From JADHLJ01 sp038118725 (GTDB lineage Bacteria; Pseudomonadota; Alphaproteobacteria; Thalassobaculales; Thalassobaculaceae), in the NCBI GenBank assembly GCA_038118725.1, contig JAYOIK010000018.1, positions 1 to 64,000 of the forward strand: a stretch of DNA of 64,000 nt, read 5' to 3'. Positions 43,072-52,132 of this stretch are shown here, piece by piece (the first letter of the stretch is position 1; each line of letters begins with the position of its first letter). The notes under the pieces are model-generated. The model worked only from the letters and a program-made list of their open reading frames with translations, had not been told where the DNA came from and searched no databases. The translations under genes were made by a program, and so were the position numbers.

Positions 43072-45210
43072 ATGATCCGGCGCACGGCTTTTAACATACC
43101 GTCCCGTCGAAGACGACAAATCGAACGGTGGCGTGATGCGTTGCGCAAGGCTCCGGGCTGGCTCGGTCGCCAATTTCGTGCTGAGCGGGATCGTTGGGTG
43201 CTCTGGATCCCCGTCGGCTTCGGTACCGGGATCGGCGCGTATTTCATACTGCCCTTCGAGCCCAACGCGATGCTGGGTCCGGCGGCTTCAGGTGTCCTCG
43301 GCGCCGCGCTGTTGGCAGCGCGGCGTCGCGGACACTCGACCTTGGCTTGGATGATCCCCTTGGTGCTTTGTCTAGGATTTACCGCGGCGCAGTTTTGCGC
43401 GGCCATGATCCCCGATCATCTTCTGGCGCATCCAGTTAGCGGTGTCGCGCGGGGAACCGTCGCCGCCGTCGAGGATCGACCGTCGCGTCCGCGGATCATC
43501 CTGTCGAAAACGACGGTGGACTCGGTGGCCGGCTCGCGGAATCTCTCGAAAGTTCGGATTAGCCTGTCGTCCAAGGCAAATTTACCCGCCATCGGACAGA
43601 CCATCGAGATTCCGGCCTCCCTACGCCCGCCGCCCGCGCCGTCGGCTCCCGGAGCCTATGATTTCCGGCGCGCGTCATATTTCAACCGGGTTTCGGCGGT
43701 CGGTTACGCGACCGGTCCGTATCGGGTCGCGCAACGCGACGCGGAAGACGGTTGGGGAGGGTGGCCATGGCACCGGTTCGGGATCCGGCTGGCGGAGTAC
43801 CGGCTAGCCTTGTCGCGCCGCATAGCCGAGGCCTTGCCGGGACCGTCCGGCGCGCTCGCCTCGGCGCTTCTAACCGGTGAACGAGGGCCTCTACCGCAAG
43901 AGGTCTTAAGCGCGATGCGGGAGTCGGGCTTGGCGCATCTGCTGGCGATTTCCGGCCTCCACATGGGGTTGGTCGCGGGTGTCGTGTTCCTGGGATTGCG
44001 CTCGGCGTTCTCGCTTTCGCGACGGCTGACCTTGGGATATCCGATAAAGAAATGGGCCGCGTTGGGAGCATTGATCTTCGCCGCGGCCTATCTGCTGCTG
44101 TCTGGCGCCTCGGTCCCGACCCAACGAGCCTTCCTGATGACCGGATTGGTGCTTGTAGGCGTGCTGTTGGACCGTCAGGCGATTTCCATGCGCCTTGTCG
44201 CCTGGGCGGCGATGCTCGTGCTGGTCACTCGGCCCGAGGCTCTGTTGTCGGCGAGTTTTCAGCTATCCTTCGCGGCGGTCACGGCGCTGGTCGCGACCTA
44301 TGAGTGGGTTGCCGAACGACGCCGAAACCGGGGGTGGAAGGACAATTCCTAGTGGCGGCGGGTGACGTTCTATCTTGGCGCCCTGCTGTTGACCTCGGTC
44401 ATCGCCAATATCGCGACCCTGCCGTTCAGCGCTTATCATTTCAACCGGATCGCGGCGCATGGGCTGGCCTCGAACATGCTCGCGGTACCCTTAACCGGAT
44501 TTTGGATCATGCCGTGGGGTGTCCTCGCGCTCGCGCTGACGCCGGTCGGGTTGGAGAAAGTCGCGTTGGTGCCAATGGGATGGGGGCTTGATCTCTTGCT
44601 TTCCATCGCCCGTACGGTGTCGGGGTGGCCGGGCGCGGTGGTCCCGGTCGCCGCGTGGCCCGCCGCGACCTTGGCCCTGATCGCGATGGCGGGGGCTTGG
44701 CTTTGTCTTTGGCGAAGGCCCTGGCGTATCGCTGGGGTTGGCGCGGTGGCGGTGGCGATGGTTCTGGTTATCTGGTCGCCGGAGCCCCGGGTGCTGGTAA
44801 CCGGTGATGGTCGGCTCGCGGGAATTCTCTCCACCGATGGTCGTTTGCTGCTCTCCGAAACCGGTCGGGAGCGCTTCACCGCTGAATTGTGGGGACGACG
44901 GGCCGGCGGGGCCGAGACTGTCGGCTGGCGCGATGACGCCGCCGGCCCCCGTTGCGATGATCTGGGATGCGCCTTGACCCTGAATGGCGCGATCGTGGCC
45001 TTCGGGGGATCTGGACGGGCGCTCGCCGATGATTGTCGACGGGCCACGGTTGTGATCACCACCGATTTCACGCCGTCATGTGTCGGTCCCAGATGGGTAT
45101 ATGATCAGGCCGCGCTTTCTCGCGCGGGAGGCGTGGCCATATGGGTCGACGGCGGCGAATTGCGGGTGGAGGGCATGCGGGAAAGCGCGGGAAAGCGGCC
45201 CTGGAGCTAG
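43072..45210 (+). pseudogene. comEC: ComEC/Rec2 DNA-uptake channel with in-frame TAG at codon 427
   Basis: Inner-membrane channel for DNA uptake in transformation. From ATG 43072 (GGAGGG upstream) the protein has an N-terminal transmembrane pair, the DUF4131 region, then the competence domain (GLAHLLAISGLHMGLVAGVV, LLLSGASVPTQRAFLMT). A TAG at 44350-44352 ends the frame after WKDNS; the same frame resumes at once with WRR and GTG 44362, giving YLGALLLTS, the remaining helices and the C-terminal region. Without the TAG the product is about 712 residues, the normal length. Alternatives are a true mutation, read-through, a two-part protein or a base-calling error. Confidence 0.85.
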
Positions 45211-45345
45211 AAAATCGATTGCTGCGCAAAAAGTCCTTCAAAATTTATATAAATAAGTTGTAGTATGTACCTGTCGATTCGCGACGCTGGTCGGAACAGG
45301 TAGTCCGTACGGGTCTAGAAACGGCCTTGGAGAGGTGGTAGGCGG

Positions 45346-45648
45346 ATGTCCGGTTTGCGACAGAAAGCGATGAATATCCTGGCGGACGCGGTATCCGATG
45401 TGATCGGCGCGCGCAGCTTGGCTTATGTCGCGATCAAGAAAGCCGCGATCGATGACGATCCCTCCAAGCACGAATGGGCTCAGATGATGTTCAGTCAGAT
45501 CTCGACCGCCAATCACCGGCGCATCAAGTCCAGCGCCGAGGACAAGGCCCATGAGGAACGGCTCTCTTATCGTGCCAAGTCGCGCGAGAAGACTGTCGAG
45601 GTCGCGGATATGAGCAAGATCTTCGGCGTTCTCGCGGGCGCCGATTGA
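45346..45648 (+). CDS. Small protein of unknown function
   Basis: A 100-residue hydrophilic helical protein: IGARSLAYVAIKKAAIDDDPSK-like start (RSLAYVAIKKAAI), then WAQMMFSQIS and a charged middle. No signal peptide or membrane segment and no recognised family. ATG 45346 has GGAGAGG upstream. The 135 bases before it are AT-rich (ATTTATATAAATAA) and probably hold its own promoter. It is convergent with lexA 52 bases away. A real gene is likely from its codon use and ribosome site. Confidence 0.6.
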   Translation: MSGLRQKAMNILADAVSDVIGARSLAYVAIKKAAIDDDPSKHEWAQMMFSQISTANHRRIKSSAEDKAHEERLSYRAKSREKTVEVADMSKIFGVLAGAD

Positions 45649-45700
45649 CGGCAGCAGCCGCCGACCTCCCAGACTCTTGCGGGGGCGGATGTCGCCCGAG

Positions 45701-46450
45701 TCAGTATTTCCGTATCAGCCCCACGAGCTTGCCCTGAACGGCGACCTGATCGGGGCCGAAGATACGCGTTTCGTAGATCGGATTGGCCGGCTCCAGCGCG
45801 ATGGCGTGGTTGCGTTTGCGAATACGCTTGAGCGTGACTTCCTCGCCTTCGACCAGGGCCACGACAATGCTTCCGTTCTCGGCGGTATCGCAGCGTTGAA
45901 TGATCGCGGTGTCGCCGTCGTGAATGCCGGCATCGACCATCGAATCGCCGGCCACTTCGAGCGCGTAGTGATCTCCGCCTCCGAGCAGGCTCGGCGGTAC
46001 CGCGACGGTATTGGTGTAATCGCGCAAGGCCTCGATCGGGGTGCCGGCGGCGATCCGTCCGTAAAGGGGCAGGGATACCGTCTCTCCGGCCTCTTCACCG
46101 CTGGTGTCCCTGGCGTCGGTGGCTTGCTCCGCCGTCCGCGAACGGGGGAAGTTACCGGGGATGACGTTCGGCGAGAAGCCGCGCTGGGCCGGGCGATCCT
46201 CGCGCGCCGGACTGGCCGGTTTGGCCGCGGCGCTGGTCTCCGGCAATTTCACCACCTCCAGCGCCCGCGCCCGGTGCGCGAGTCGTCGGATGAAGCCACG
46301 CTCTTCCAGCGCCGTGATCAGACGATGGATACCGGATTTCGACTTGAGGTCCAGCGCTTCCTTCATTTCATCGAACGAGGGGGATATCCCGGTAGCCTCC
46401 AGGCGCGCGTTGATGAACAGGAGCAGTTCGTGCTGTTTCCGGGTGAGCAT
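45701..46450 (-). CDS. lexA: SOS repressor LexA
   Basis: Autocleaving repressor of the DNA-damage response, 249 residues. The N-terminal winged helix (GISPSFDEMKEALDLKSKSG) is followed by a long linker (about 70-125) and the peptidase domain. Cleavage site Ala135-Gly136 (RIAAGTP), Ser170 in GDSMVDAG and Lys208 in EVTLKR are in place. Two SOS boxes upstream indicate autorepression. In many alphaproteobacteria lexA adjoins moeA; here two other genes lie between them. Confidence 0.96.
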   Translation of the reverse strand: MLTRKQHELLLFINARLEATGISPSFDEMKEALDLKSKSGIHRLITALEERGFIRRLAHRARALEVVKLPETSAAAKPASPAREDRPAQRGFSPNVIPGNFPRSRTAEQATDARDTSGEEAGETVSLPLYGRIAAGTPIEALRDYTNTVAVPPSLLGGGDHYALEVAGDSMVDAGIHDGDTAIIQRCDTAENGSIVVALVEGEEVTLKRIRKRNHAIALEPANPIYETRIFGPDQVAVQGKLVGLIRKY

Positions 46451-46470
46451 GGCGGTTTCCCGACGCGAGT

Positions 46471-46510
46471 GAACAAAAGCAAAACATTAACGATTGTTCT
46501 ACTTTAGTTC
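46471..46510. promoter_or_regulatory. LexA SOS boxes in the lexA promoter
   Basis: GTTCTACTTTAGTTC (46496-46510) is the alphaproteobacterial GTTC-N7-GTTC box exactly. A second, imperfect copy reads GTTTTGCTTTTGTTC on the minus strand (46485-46471, GTTT-N7-GTTC), about 21 bases upstream of the lexA ATG. Two boxes fit tight autorepression. Confidence 0.85.
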
Positions 46511-46560
46511 TATTTGGACGTCAAGCCGGGATAAGTTGGCGCTTTACGGGGCTGTCCAGG

Positions 46561-47607
46561 CTACAGATCGAGTTTATAGAAGCGCGCCGCCGTATCGTGG
46601 AACATCGCCTTCTTTTCGTCGGCGGAGGCACCGCTGGCGATCCGCTTGAAGAGATTCCAATAGACCGCGTAGCTGGACGTCACCTTGTCGACCGGAAAAT
46701 TGCTCTCGAACATGCAGCGATCCGGACCGAAGGCCTCGATGCAGGTCTCGAAATAGGGACGCCATAGCGTGGCCAGTTCCTCGGAGCCGGGCGGGGTCGG
46801 TCGGTCCTCGAACTTGTAGCCGTTCAGCACCATGCCGAGTCCGCCGAGCTTTGCGTGCACGTTGGGGCGCTTGGCCAACTCGCGGATATCTTCCTTCCAT
46901 TGTGGCAGGATTTCGTCGCGCTTGCCGGCATAGGGCCCGATACCCATGGGGCCGGCGAAGTGATTGAGCACGATCCGCTGGTCGGGAAACGCGTCCGCCA
47001 GCGAAGACACATCGCCGATCTGGGTGTGGTACAGCCATGCCTCGAAGGAGAGATCAAAATCCGCGAGCTTGGCGAAACCCTCGCGGAACTTCGGGTCCAG
47101 ATAGATCTGCGCCGGCGGATTGGTGTGGCTGTTGTTGATATCCGGGCTCGGATCATAGCCGGCGCCGTAGCGGGTGCCGCGGAACCGCCCGTTGCCGGCG
47201 GCGACCTGCGCGGCCAGCACTTCCTCGACCGCCGCGCCCATCGTGAGATCCGCGAAGCCGACGATCCCGGCGCAGATCTTGGTCTTGCCGTATTTGCCGC
47301 TGGCGCTCATCGCCGCGATGCCGTTGACGAACTCGGTCTCGCCGATCGGCTTCATATGCTCCGGCCCGTCCTTGCGGAACATGGAGGCGCATTCCAGGAA
47401 CACGGTGGCGACGATGTTGTGGCCACTGTTCAGATCCTCCAGCAGATCCTCCAGCAGATAGCGCTTGCCCCGCATGTCCCAGAGATGGTGATGCGGATCG
47501 ACGATCGGCAGATCCGGCTCCAGGATCTCCTCGTTGATCTGGGCCAGCCATTCGGCGTTTGGCGAGGGAATACGGGTTTCCAACAGGGAGGCGCCATCAC
47601 CGGACAT
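46561..47607 (-). CDS. Amidohydrolase (TIM-barrel, amidohydrolase-2 family)
   Basis: A 348-residue metal-dependent hydrolase of the amidohydrolase-2 (PDC lactonase, ACMSD) family. The metal motif VDPHHHLWD is near residue 37, with later conserved His and Asp in LNHFAGPMG and MFESNFPVDK. Such proteins cleave lactones or decarboxylate aromatic breakdown products. It lies between lexA and moeA, with lexA's promoter directly downstream. Substrate unknown. Confidence 0.88.
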   Translation of the reverse strand: MSGDGASLLETRIPSPNAEWLAQINEEILEPDLPIVDPHHHLWDMRGKRYLLEDLLEDLNSGHNIVATVFLECASMFRKDGPEHMKPIGETEFVNGIAAMSASGKYGKTKICAGIVGFADLTMGAAVEEVLAAQVAAGNGRFRGTRYGAGYDPSPDINNSHTNPPAQIYLDPKFREGFAKLADFDLSFEAWLYHTQIGDVSSLADAFPDQRIVLNHFAGPMGIGPYAGKRDEILPQWKEDIRELAKRPNVHAKLGGLGMVLNGYKFEDRPTPPGSEELATLWRPYFETCIEAFGPDRCMFESNFPVDKVTSSYAVYWNLFKRIASGASADEKKAMFHDTAARFYKLDL

Positions 47608-47732
47608 GTCTCTCTCCTAATGCGGATTCTCGGCCAACTGGCCCACGATCAGGTGAGCATAGCAAAAAACATTTCGCCGAAAGGCGGGGCTCATACGGTA
47701 TCTCATGAGTGATCGGACTTTGAGCGATCACC

Positions 47733-48236
47733 TCATAAACGACTAACCGACCCATGATCGGGGCCGTCGTTCGCATTGACCAAGGCGATTACCGAAGCGA
47801 GTTTTCTTACCGGGCCGCCCGGTTCGCCGAACGGCAGGACCAATGCCTCATAGTTCCGAAAATCGTTCGTCGACCAGGTCAATCTGGAGCGGACGCAATA
47901 GGGCTTGCGGTGATGCACGCACCAGGCGAAACGCTCTCCGACTTCCTCCGCGCCAGGCATCTGGTCAACCATTTGTCCTGTGTAGTCCCGCCCAGCCGCC
48001 TCGCGGACCGCCGCCCCGGTCAGGCGCACGAGAAACCGGGGCCCGGGCTCGAGAACCTCGATCACGGTGAAGTTTGTCAGCACTTCCCGCGGGATCTCCA
48101 ACGGGTCCAGCGCGCTGGTCGGCGGGAAACAGGCGCCGCCTCTTTTTTCGAGCCAATAGTCATACGCCACCCGGCTGGTCGCGCTGAGCGTGGCCGTTTC
48201 CAAATCAACTTTAAAACTTGAAGGAAAATTCGACAT
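47733..48236 (-). CDS. PAS-domain (PAS_5-type) protein
   Basis: A 167-residue protein with the PAS_5 pattern of alphaproteobacteria: YDYWLEKRGGACFPPTSALD, FTVIEVLEPGPRFLVRLTG, then DYTGQMVDQM and LVLPFGEPG. These are stand-alone sensory domains without an attached kinase or enzyme. The N-terminal 20 residues are variable. Ligand and partner are unknown. It lies 125 bases upstream of the amidohydrolase and 128 bases after moeA, so it may have its own promoter. Confidence 0.82.
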   Translation of the reverse strand: MSNFPSSFKVDLETATLSATSRVAYDYWLEKRGGACFPPTSALDPLEIPREVLTNFTVIEVLEPGPRFLVRLTGAAVREAAGRDYTGQMVDQMPGAEEVGERFAWCVHHRKPYCVRSRLTWSTNDFRNYEALVLPFGEPGGPVRKLASVIALVNANDGPDHGSVSRL

Positions 48237-48364
48237 GCGGAGCGTTATTTGAAAATTTCAAAAGGCCAAGCGCATTGGCGATTATCGGAAATCATTGCCT
48301 TTTGCTTAATTTTGTCAATAAGGCGAAATGTCGGATTGCGCGGAGGTGTGGGTTTTATCGCCGC

Positions 48365-49642
48365 CTAGAGGCTTTCCAGACTTCCCCAGAGCGGCAGGAT
48401 ATCCATCAACTCACCCTCGGCGCGGGCCCTGTCGTGGGCCGGGCGGATGATCAGACAGTCGGCCTGGGCGAGACGCGCCAGCATGGAGCTGTCCTGGCGG
48501 CTGAACGGGGTGGCGACGCGCTCGCCCTCGGTGTTCCAGGACAGCGTCGCTCTCAGATAGTCCTCGCGCTGGTCGTTCTCACCGAGCGCGGCGCCGAGAC
48601 GGGCGCGGAGCGGCGGTTCCTCCGCCTTGACGAGGCCGAGCATCGCCTCGATCGCCGGTTTCACGAAGATCATGCCGCAGACCAGGGTTGAAACCGGGTT
48701 GCCCGGCAGGCCGAGCATCGGGATCCCGCCGACCTTGCCGAAGATCAGCGGCTTGCCGGGGCGCATGGCGATGCGCCAGAAATCGACCTCCAGGCCTCCC
48801 GGCCCATAGGCCTCGGTGCCGAGCGCCTTTTGCACGAGATCATGCTCGCCAACAGAGGCGCCGCCGGTGGTCAGAACCAGGTCCATGCCGCGCGCGCCAC
48901 GCACCAGTTGCTGGATACCCTCGACGGTGTCCGGCGCGATGCCCAGCACCACCGGCTCGCCGCCGCAGGCGCGGACCAGGGCCGAGAGGGCATAGCTGTT
49001 GGAACTGACGATCTGGTTCGGGCCGATCGGCTCTCCTGGGCGGACGATCTCGTCGCCGGTGGCGAGAATGGCGACCTTGGGACGGCGGCGCGCCATGATC
49101 CAGGGCACGTTCATCGCGGCGGCGAGCCCGACATCGCGGGCGGTCATCGCGCGCCCGGCCTCGATCCCGATATCGCCGGCCTTGAAGTCGAGACCGGCGG
49201 GGCGGATGAACTTGCCGGCGGGCGCGCCCTCGCGAACCGTGATCCGCGCGCCGTCGGTTTCCGATTCCGCGTCCACGTCTTCTTGAATGACGATCGTGTC
49301 GGCGCCGCTCGGTACCGGACCGCCGGTGAAGATACGCACAGCCTCGCCGGGGCCGACGGTGCCGTCATGGGCGCCGCCGGCCGGCGCGTCTCCGATCCTG
49401 GTTAAGGTCGTCGGTACGGTGGCCACGTCCTCGGCGCGCACCGCGTAGCCGTCCATGGCGGACATGGCGACCGGCGGCTGGGTGCGCCGGGCGCGAACCG
49501 GCTCCGCCGTGACCCGACCCAGCGCCGCGCTGACGGGGATCTCCTCGCCCGGCATGAGGGGAACACCGGCCAGGATCCGCGCGAGCGCGTCCGCGACCGG
49601 GAGCAGGGGATCAGCCGCCACGCCATTCTCCCGACTTGCCAC
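48365..49642 (-). CDS. moeA: Molybdopterin molybdenumtransferase MoeA
   Basis: Inserts molybdate into adenylylated molybdopterin to give the molybdenum cofactor. The 425 residues have the MoeA pattern: MDGYAVRAED, GEAVRIFTGGPVPSGADTIV, VAILATGDEIV, TTGGASVGEHD and GLPGNPVS. The start at 49642 overlaps the moaC end by 32 bases, so translation is coupled. It belongs to the trpG-trpD-trpC-moaC-moeA run, common in alphaproteobacteria. Confidence 0.95.
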   Translation of the reverse strand: MASRENGVAADPLLPVADALARILAGVPLMPGEEIPVSAALGRVTAEPVRARRTQPPVAMSAMDGYAVRAEDVATVPTTLTRIGDAPAGGAHDGTVGPGEAVRIFTGGPVPSGADTIVIQEDVDAESETDGARITVREGAPAGKFIRPAGLDFKAGDIGIEAGRAMTARDVGLAAAMNVPWIMARRRPKVAILATGDEIVRPGEPIGPNQIVSSNSYALSALVRACGGEPVVLGIAPDTVEGIQQLVRGARGMDLVLTTGGASVGEHDLVQKALGTEAYGPGGLEVDFWRIAMRPGKPLIFGKVGGIPMLGLPGNPVSTLVCGMIFVKPAIEAMLGLVKAEEPPLRARLGAALGENDQREDYLRATLSWNTEGERVATPFSRQDSSMLARLAQADCLIIRPAHDRARAEGELMDILPLWGSLESL

Positions 49643-50087
49643 CGGCCTTGTGCAGCAGGCGGATATCGCCGATGCGCATGCCCCGATCCACCGCCTTGCA
49701 CATGTCGTAGACCGTAAGCGCGGCGACGCCGACCGCCGTCAGAGCCTCCATCTCGACGCCCGTGCGGCCGTTCAGCTTGCAGGTCGCGGTGATGTCGACG
49801 GCGTTGCGATCCGGATCGCAGGCAAGCGCCACCTTGACCGACGAGAGCGCCAGGGGGTGGCAGAGCGGGATCAGATCCGGGGTCCGCTTGGCGCCCATGA
49901 TCCCGGCGAGCCGCGCGACCGAGAGCACGTCCCCCTTGGCCACGCCGTCATTCATGATCAGCGCCAGGGTCTCGGGTTGCATGTAGATGCTGCCGGCGGC
50001 GGTCGCGGTTCGGCTGGTGACGTCCTTGTCCGAGACATCGACCATGACCGCGTCGCCCTGGTCGTCGAAATGGGTAAAGCCGCTCAT
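49611..50087 (-). CDS. moaC: Cyclic pyranopterin monophosphate synthase accessory protein MoaC
   Basis: Second enzyme of molybdenum-cofactor synthesis, acting with MoaA on the GTP-derived intermediate. The 158-residue length is usual; VDVSDKDVTSRTATA, IPLCHPLALSSV, TGVEMEALTAVGVAALTVYD and MCKAVDRGM are the conserved stretches. Its ATG overlaps the trpC stop by 4 bases (ATGA) and its end overlaps moeA. Confidence 0.96.
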   Translation of the reverse strand: MSGFTHFDDQGDAVMVDVSDKDVTSRTATAAGSIYMQPETLALIMNDGVAKGDVLSVARLAGIMGAKRTPDLIPLCHPLALSSVKVALACDPDRNAVDITATCKLNGRTGVEMEALTAVGVAALTVYDMCKAVDRGMRIGDIRLLHKAGGKSGEWRGG

Positions 50088-50899
50088 TCCGCGGCGCTCG
50101 CGACCGGGGCGGGGTTCGCCAGCAAGCTCTGGGTCGCCGACGTCACGTCTTCCTGGCGCATCAGGGACTCGCCGATCAGAAAGGCGCGGGCGCCGATCGC
50201 CGCCATCCGGGCAAGATCATCGGGGTTGTTCAGACCGCTTTCGGAAATCAGCAACCGGTCGGGCGGGGCAAGCCGCGCCAGCCGTTCGGTTGTCGCGATA
50301 TCCGTGACCATGGTCTTAAGGTTCCGGTTGTTCACGCCGAGCAGGGGCGAGTCAAGCCGTAGGGCGCGCTCCATCTCCGCTTCGTCATGCACCTCGATCA
50401 ATACATCCATGCCATGCTCGAAAGCCGCGGCCTCGAGCTCGGCGGCCAGGGCGTCGTCAAGGGCCGCCATGATCAGCAGAATACAATCCGCTCCCAAGGC
50501 CCGCGCCTCGGGGATCTGGTAGGGGTCGATCATGAAATCCTTGCGCAGCGCCGGAAGCCCGCAGGCCTCGCGGGCGGCGGCGAGGTACTTATCGCGGCCT
50601 TGGAAATACGGCTCGTCGGTAAGCACCGAAAGGCAGGTCGCGCCGCCCGCCGCATAGGCCTGGGCGAGGGAAGGTGGATCGAAATCGGCGCGGATAAGTC
50701 CCTTGCTGGGAGAGGCTTTCTTGATCTCGGCGATCAGGCCGTAGCCGCTGGCCGAGGCCCCCCGCAAGGCGTTGGCGAAGCCGCGAGGGGGCGTCGCCGT
50801 CTTGGCCCGGCTTTCCAGGTCACCGAGGGAGATCGACTGCTTGCGCTGGGCAACGTGTTCTCGTTTGTCGTCGCAGATCTTGGCGAGGATGTCGCTCAT
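50084..50899 (-). CDS. trpC: Indole-3-glycerol phosphate synthase
   Basis: Tryptophan biosynthesis enzyme that closes the indole ring. The 271-residue TIM barrel has the usual signatures: LIAEIKKASPSKGLIR, ATCLSVLTDEPYFQG, LRKDFMIDPYQI, LLGVNNRNLKT and LISESGL. It is separated from trpD by 201 bases carrying a palindromic repeat pair, although the two are generally adjacent in a trp operon. It overlaps moaC downstream by 4 bases. Confidence 0.96.
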   Translation of the reverse strand: MSDILAKICDDKREHVAQRKQSISLGDLESRAKTATPPRGFANALRGASASGYGLIAEIKKASPSKGLIRADFDPPSLAQAYAAGGATCLSVLTDEPYFQGRDKYLAAAREACGLPALRKDFMIDPYQIPEARALGADCILLIMAALDDALAAELEAAAFEHGMDVLIEVHDEAEMERALRLDSPLLGVNNRNLKTMVTDIATTERLARLAPPDRLLISESGLNNPDDLARMAAIGARAFLIGESLMRQEDVTSATQSLLANPAPVASAAE

Positions 50900-50933
50900 C
50901 GCGGAGCCTTTCGGATAGCCCGAGAAACCAATG

Positions 50934-51042
50934 CCGTCGTCCTGGCGTATGGCAGGACCTTATGATGGTTAGTGTAGTTGGACAAACATCCACCCCTTGG
51001 CGTGACAGCGAGCCGAGGTCCTGCCTTGCGCCAGGACGACGG
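50934..51042. repeat. Inverted pair of REP-like palindromes between trpD and trpC
   Basis: CCGTCGTCCTGGCG...GGCAGGACCT (50934-50960) and its near-exact reverse complement (51016-51042; 25 of 27 match) face each other across 55 bases. Each arm is itself a palindrome of CCTGGC/GCAGG type. The pair lies in the middle of the leftward trp operon and the transcript could form a long hairpin there. Confidence 0.85.
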
Positions 51043-51100
51043 TGAAGAACTGTGGTTGAGGGATGAGGCAATCACCCCGGCAATGATGTTCATCGCGCTC

Positions 51101-52132
51101 TCATGCTCCGGAATTGGTGATCGCGACCAGGGCGTCGAGTTTTTCTCGTGCCTTGCCGCTGTCGATCACCTCGGCGGCCAGCGTGACTCCATCGCGTAGG
51201 TTTGAAACCTTGCCGCCGACGATAAGTCCGGCGGCGGAGTTCAGCAGAACGATATCGCGATAGGGGCCCTTTTCGCCCGCGAGAACCGCGGCCAGGGCCT
51301 TGGCGTTCTCCTCCGGCAGGCCGCCGCGAATTCCCTCGGGCGCGGCGATCGGGATGCCCGCGTCGCCCGGTTGGATCTCGAAGGTCTCGACCGCGCCGTC
51401 CTCCAGCGAGGCAACCATGCTGGTTCCGGTCGTGGTGATCTCATCCAGCCCGTCGGAGCCATGCACCACCCAGGCGCGGGTCGAACCTAGGGCCTTCAGG
51501 ACATGAGCCACCAGCTCCACCCAATCGCGGGAGAACACACCGACCAGTTGGCGCTTAACCAATGCCGGATTGGCGAGAGGACCCAGAAGATTGAAAATCG
51601 TGCGGGTGCCGAGCTCGACGCGCGGACCGCCGACATGGCGCATGGCGCTGTGATGACGCGGCGCCATCATGAAGCATATGCCGGCCTCGTTGACCGCCCG
51701 TTCAACGAGGCTCATGTCGCAATCCAGATTGACGCCGAGTTGCGAGAGTACATCCGCCGCGCCGGTTTTCGACGATAGCGCCCGGTTGCCGTGCTTGGCG
51801 ACCGGGACACCGGCGCCGCTGACGACAAAGCTCGAGGCGCTGCTGATGTTATAGGTGCCAGAGGCGTCGCCGCCGGTGCCGACCGTGTCAATCGCGTCGT
51901 CCGGGGCGTTGATCTTGACTGCCTTGGCCCGCATCGTGCGCGCCGCGCCGGTGATTTCGGCGACGGTTTCGCCGCGTACCCTGAGCGCCATGAGAAACCC
52001 GCCGATCTGGGCCGGGGTCGCGTCACCGGACATAATGATATCGAACGCCTTTTCGGCTTGGCTTTCGTCCAGTGTGTCGCCATTGGCGACATGGCCGATG
52101 AGTGGTTTGAGATCGGTGATGGTATCGGTCAT
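51101..52132 (-). CDS. trpD: Anthranilate phosphoribosyltransferase
   Basis: Attaches phosphoribose to anthranilate in tryptophan biosynthesis. The 343 residues have the conserved VGTGGDASGTYNISS, KHGNRALSSKTGAADVLSQL, RHHSAMRHVGGPRVELG and TIFNLLGPLANPA. Its ATG overlaps the trpG stop by 4 bases. The gene ends at 51101, just beyond a repeat pair that separates it from trpC. Confidence 0.96.
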   Translation of the reverse strand: MTDTITDLKPLIGHVANGDTLDESQAEKAFDIIMSGDATPAQIGGFLMALRVRGETVAEITGAARTMRAKAVKINAPDDAIDTVGTGGDASGTYNISSASSFVVSGAGVPVAKHGNRALSSKTGAADVLSQLGVNLDCDMSLVERAVNEAGICFMMAPRHHSAMRHVGGPRVELGTRTIFNLLGPLANPALVKRQLVGVFSRDWVELVAHVLKALGSTRAWVVHGSDGLDEITTTGTSMVASLEDGAVETFEIQPGDAGIPIAAPEGIRGGLPEENAKALAAVLAGEKGPYRDIVLLNSAAGLIVGGKVSNLRDGVTLAAEVIDSGKAREKLDALVAITNSGA

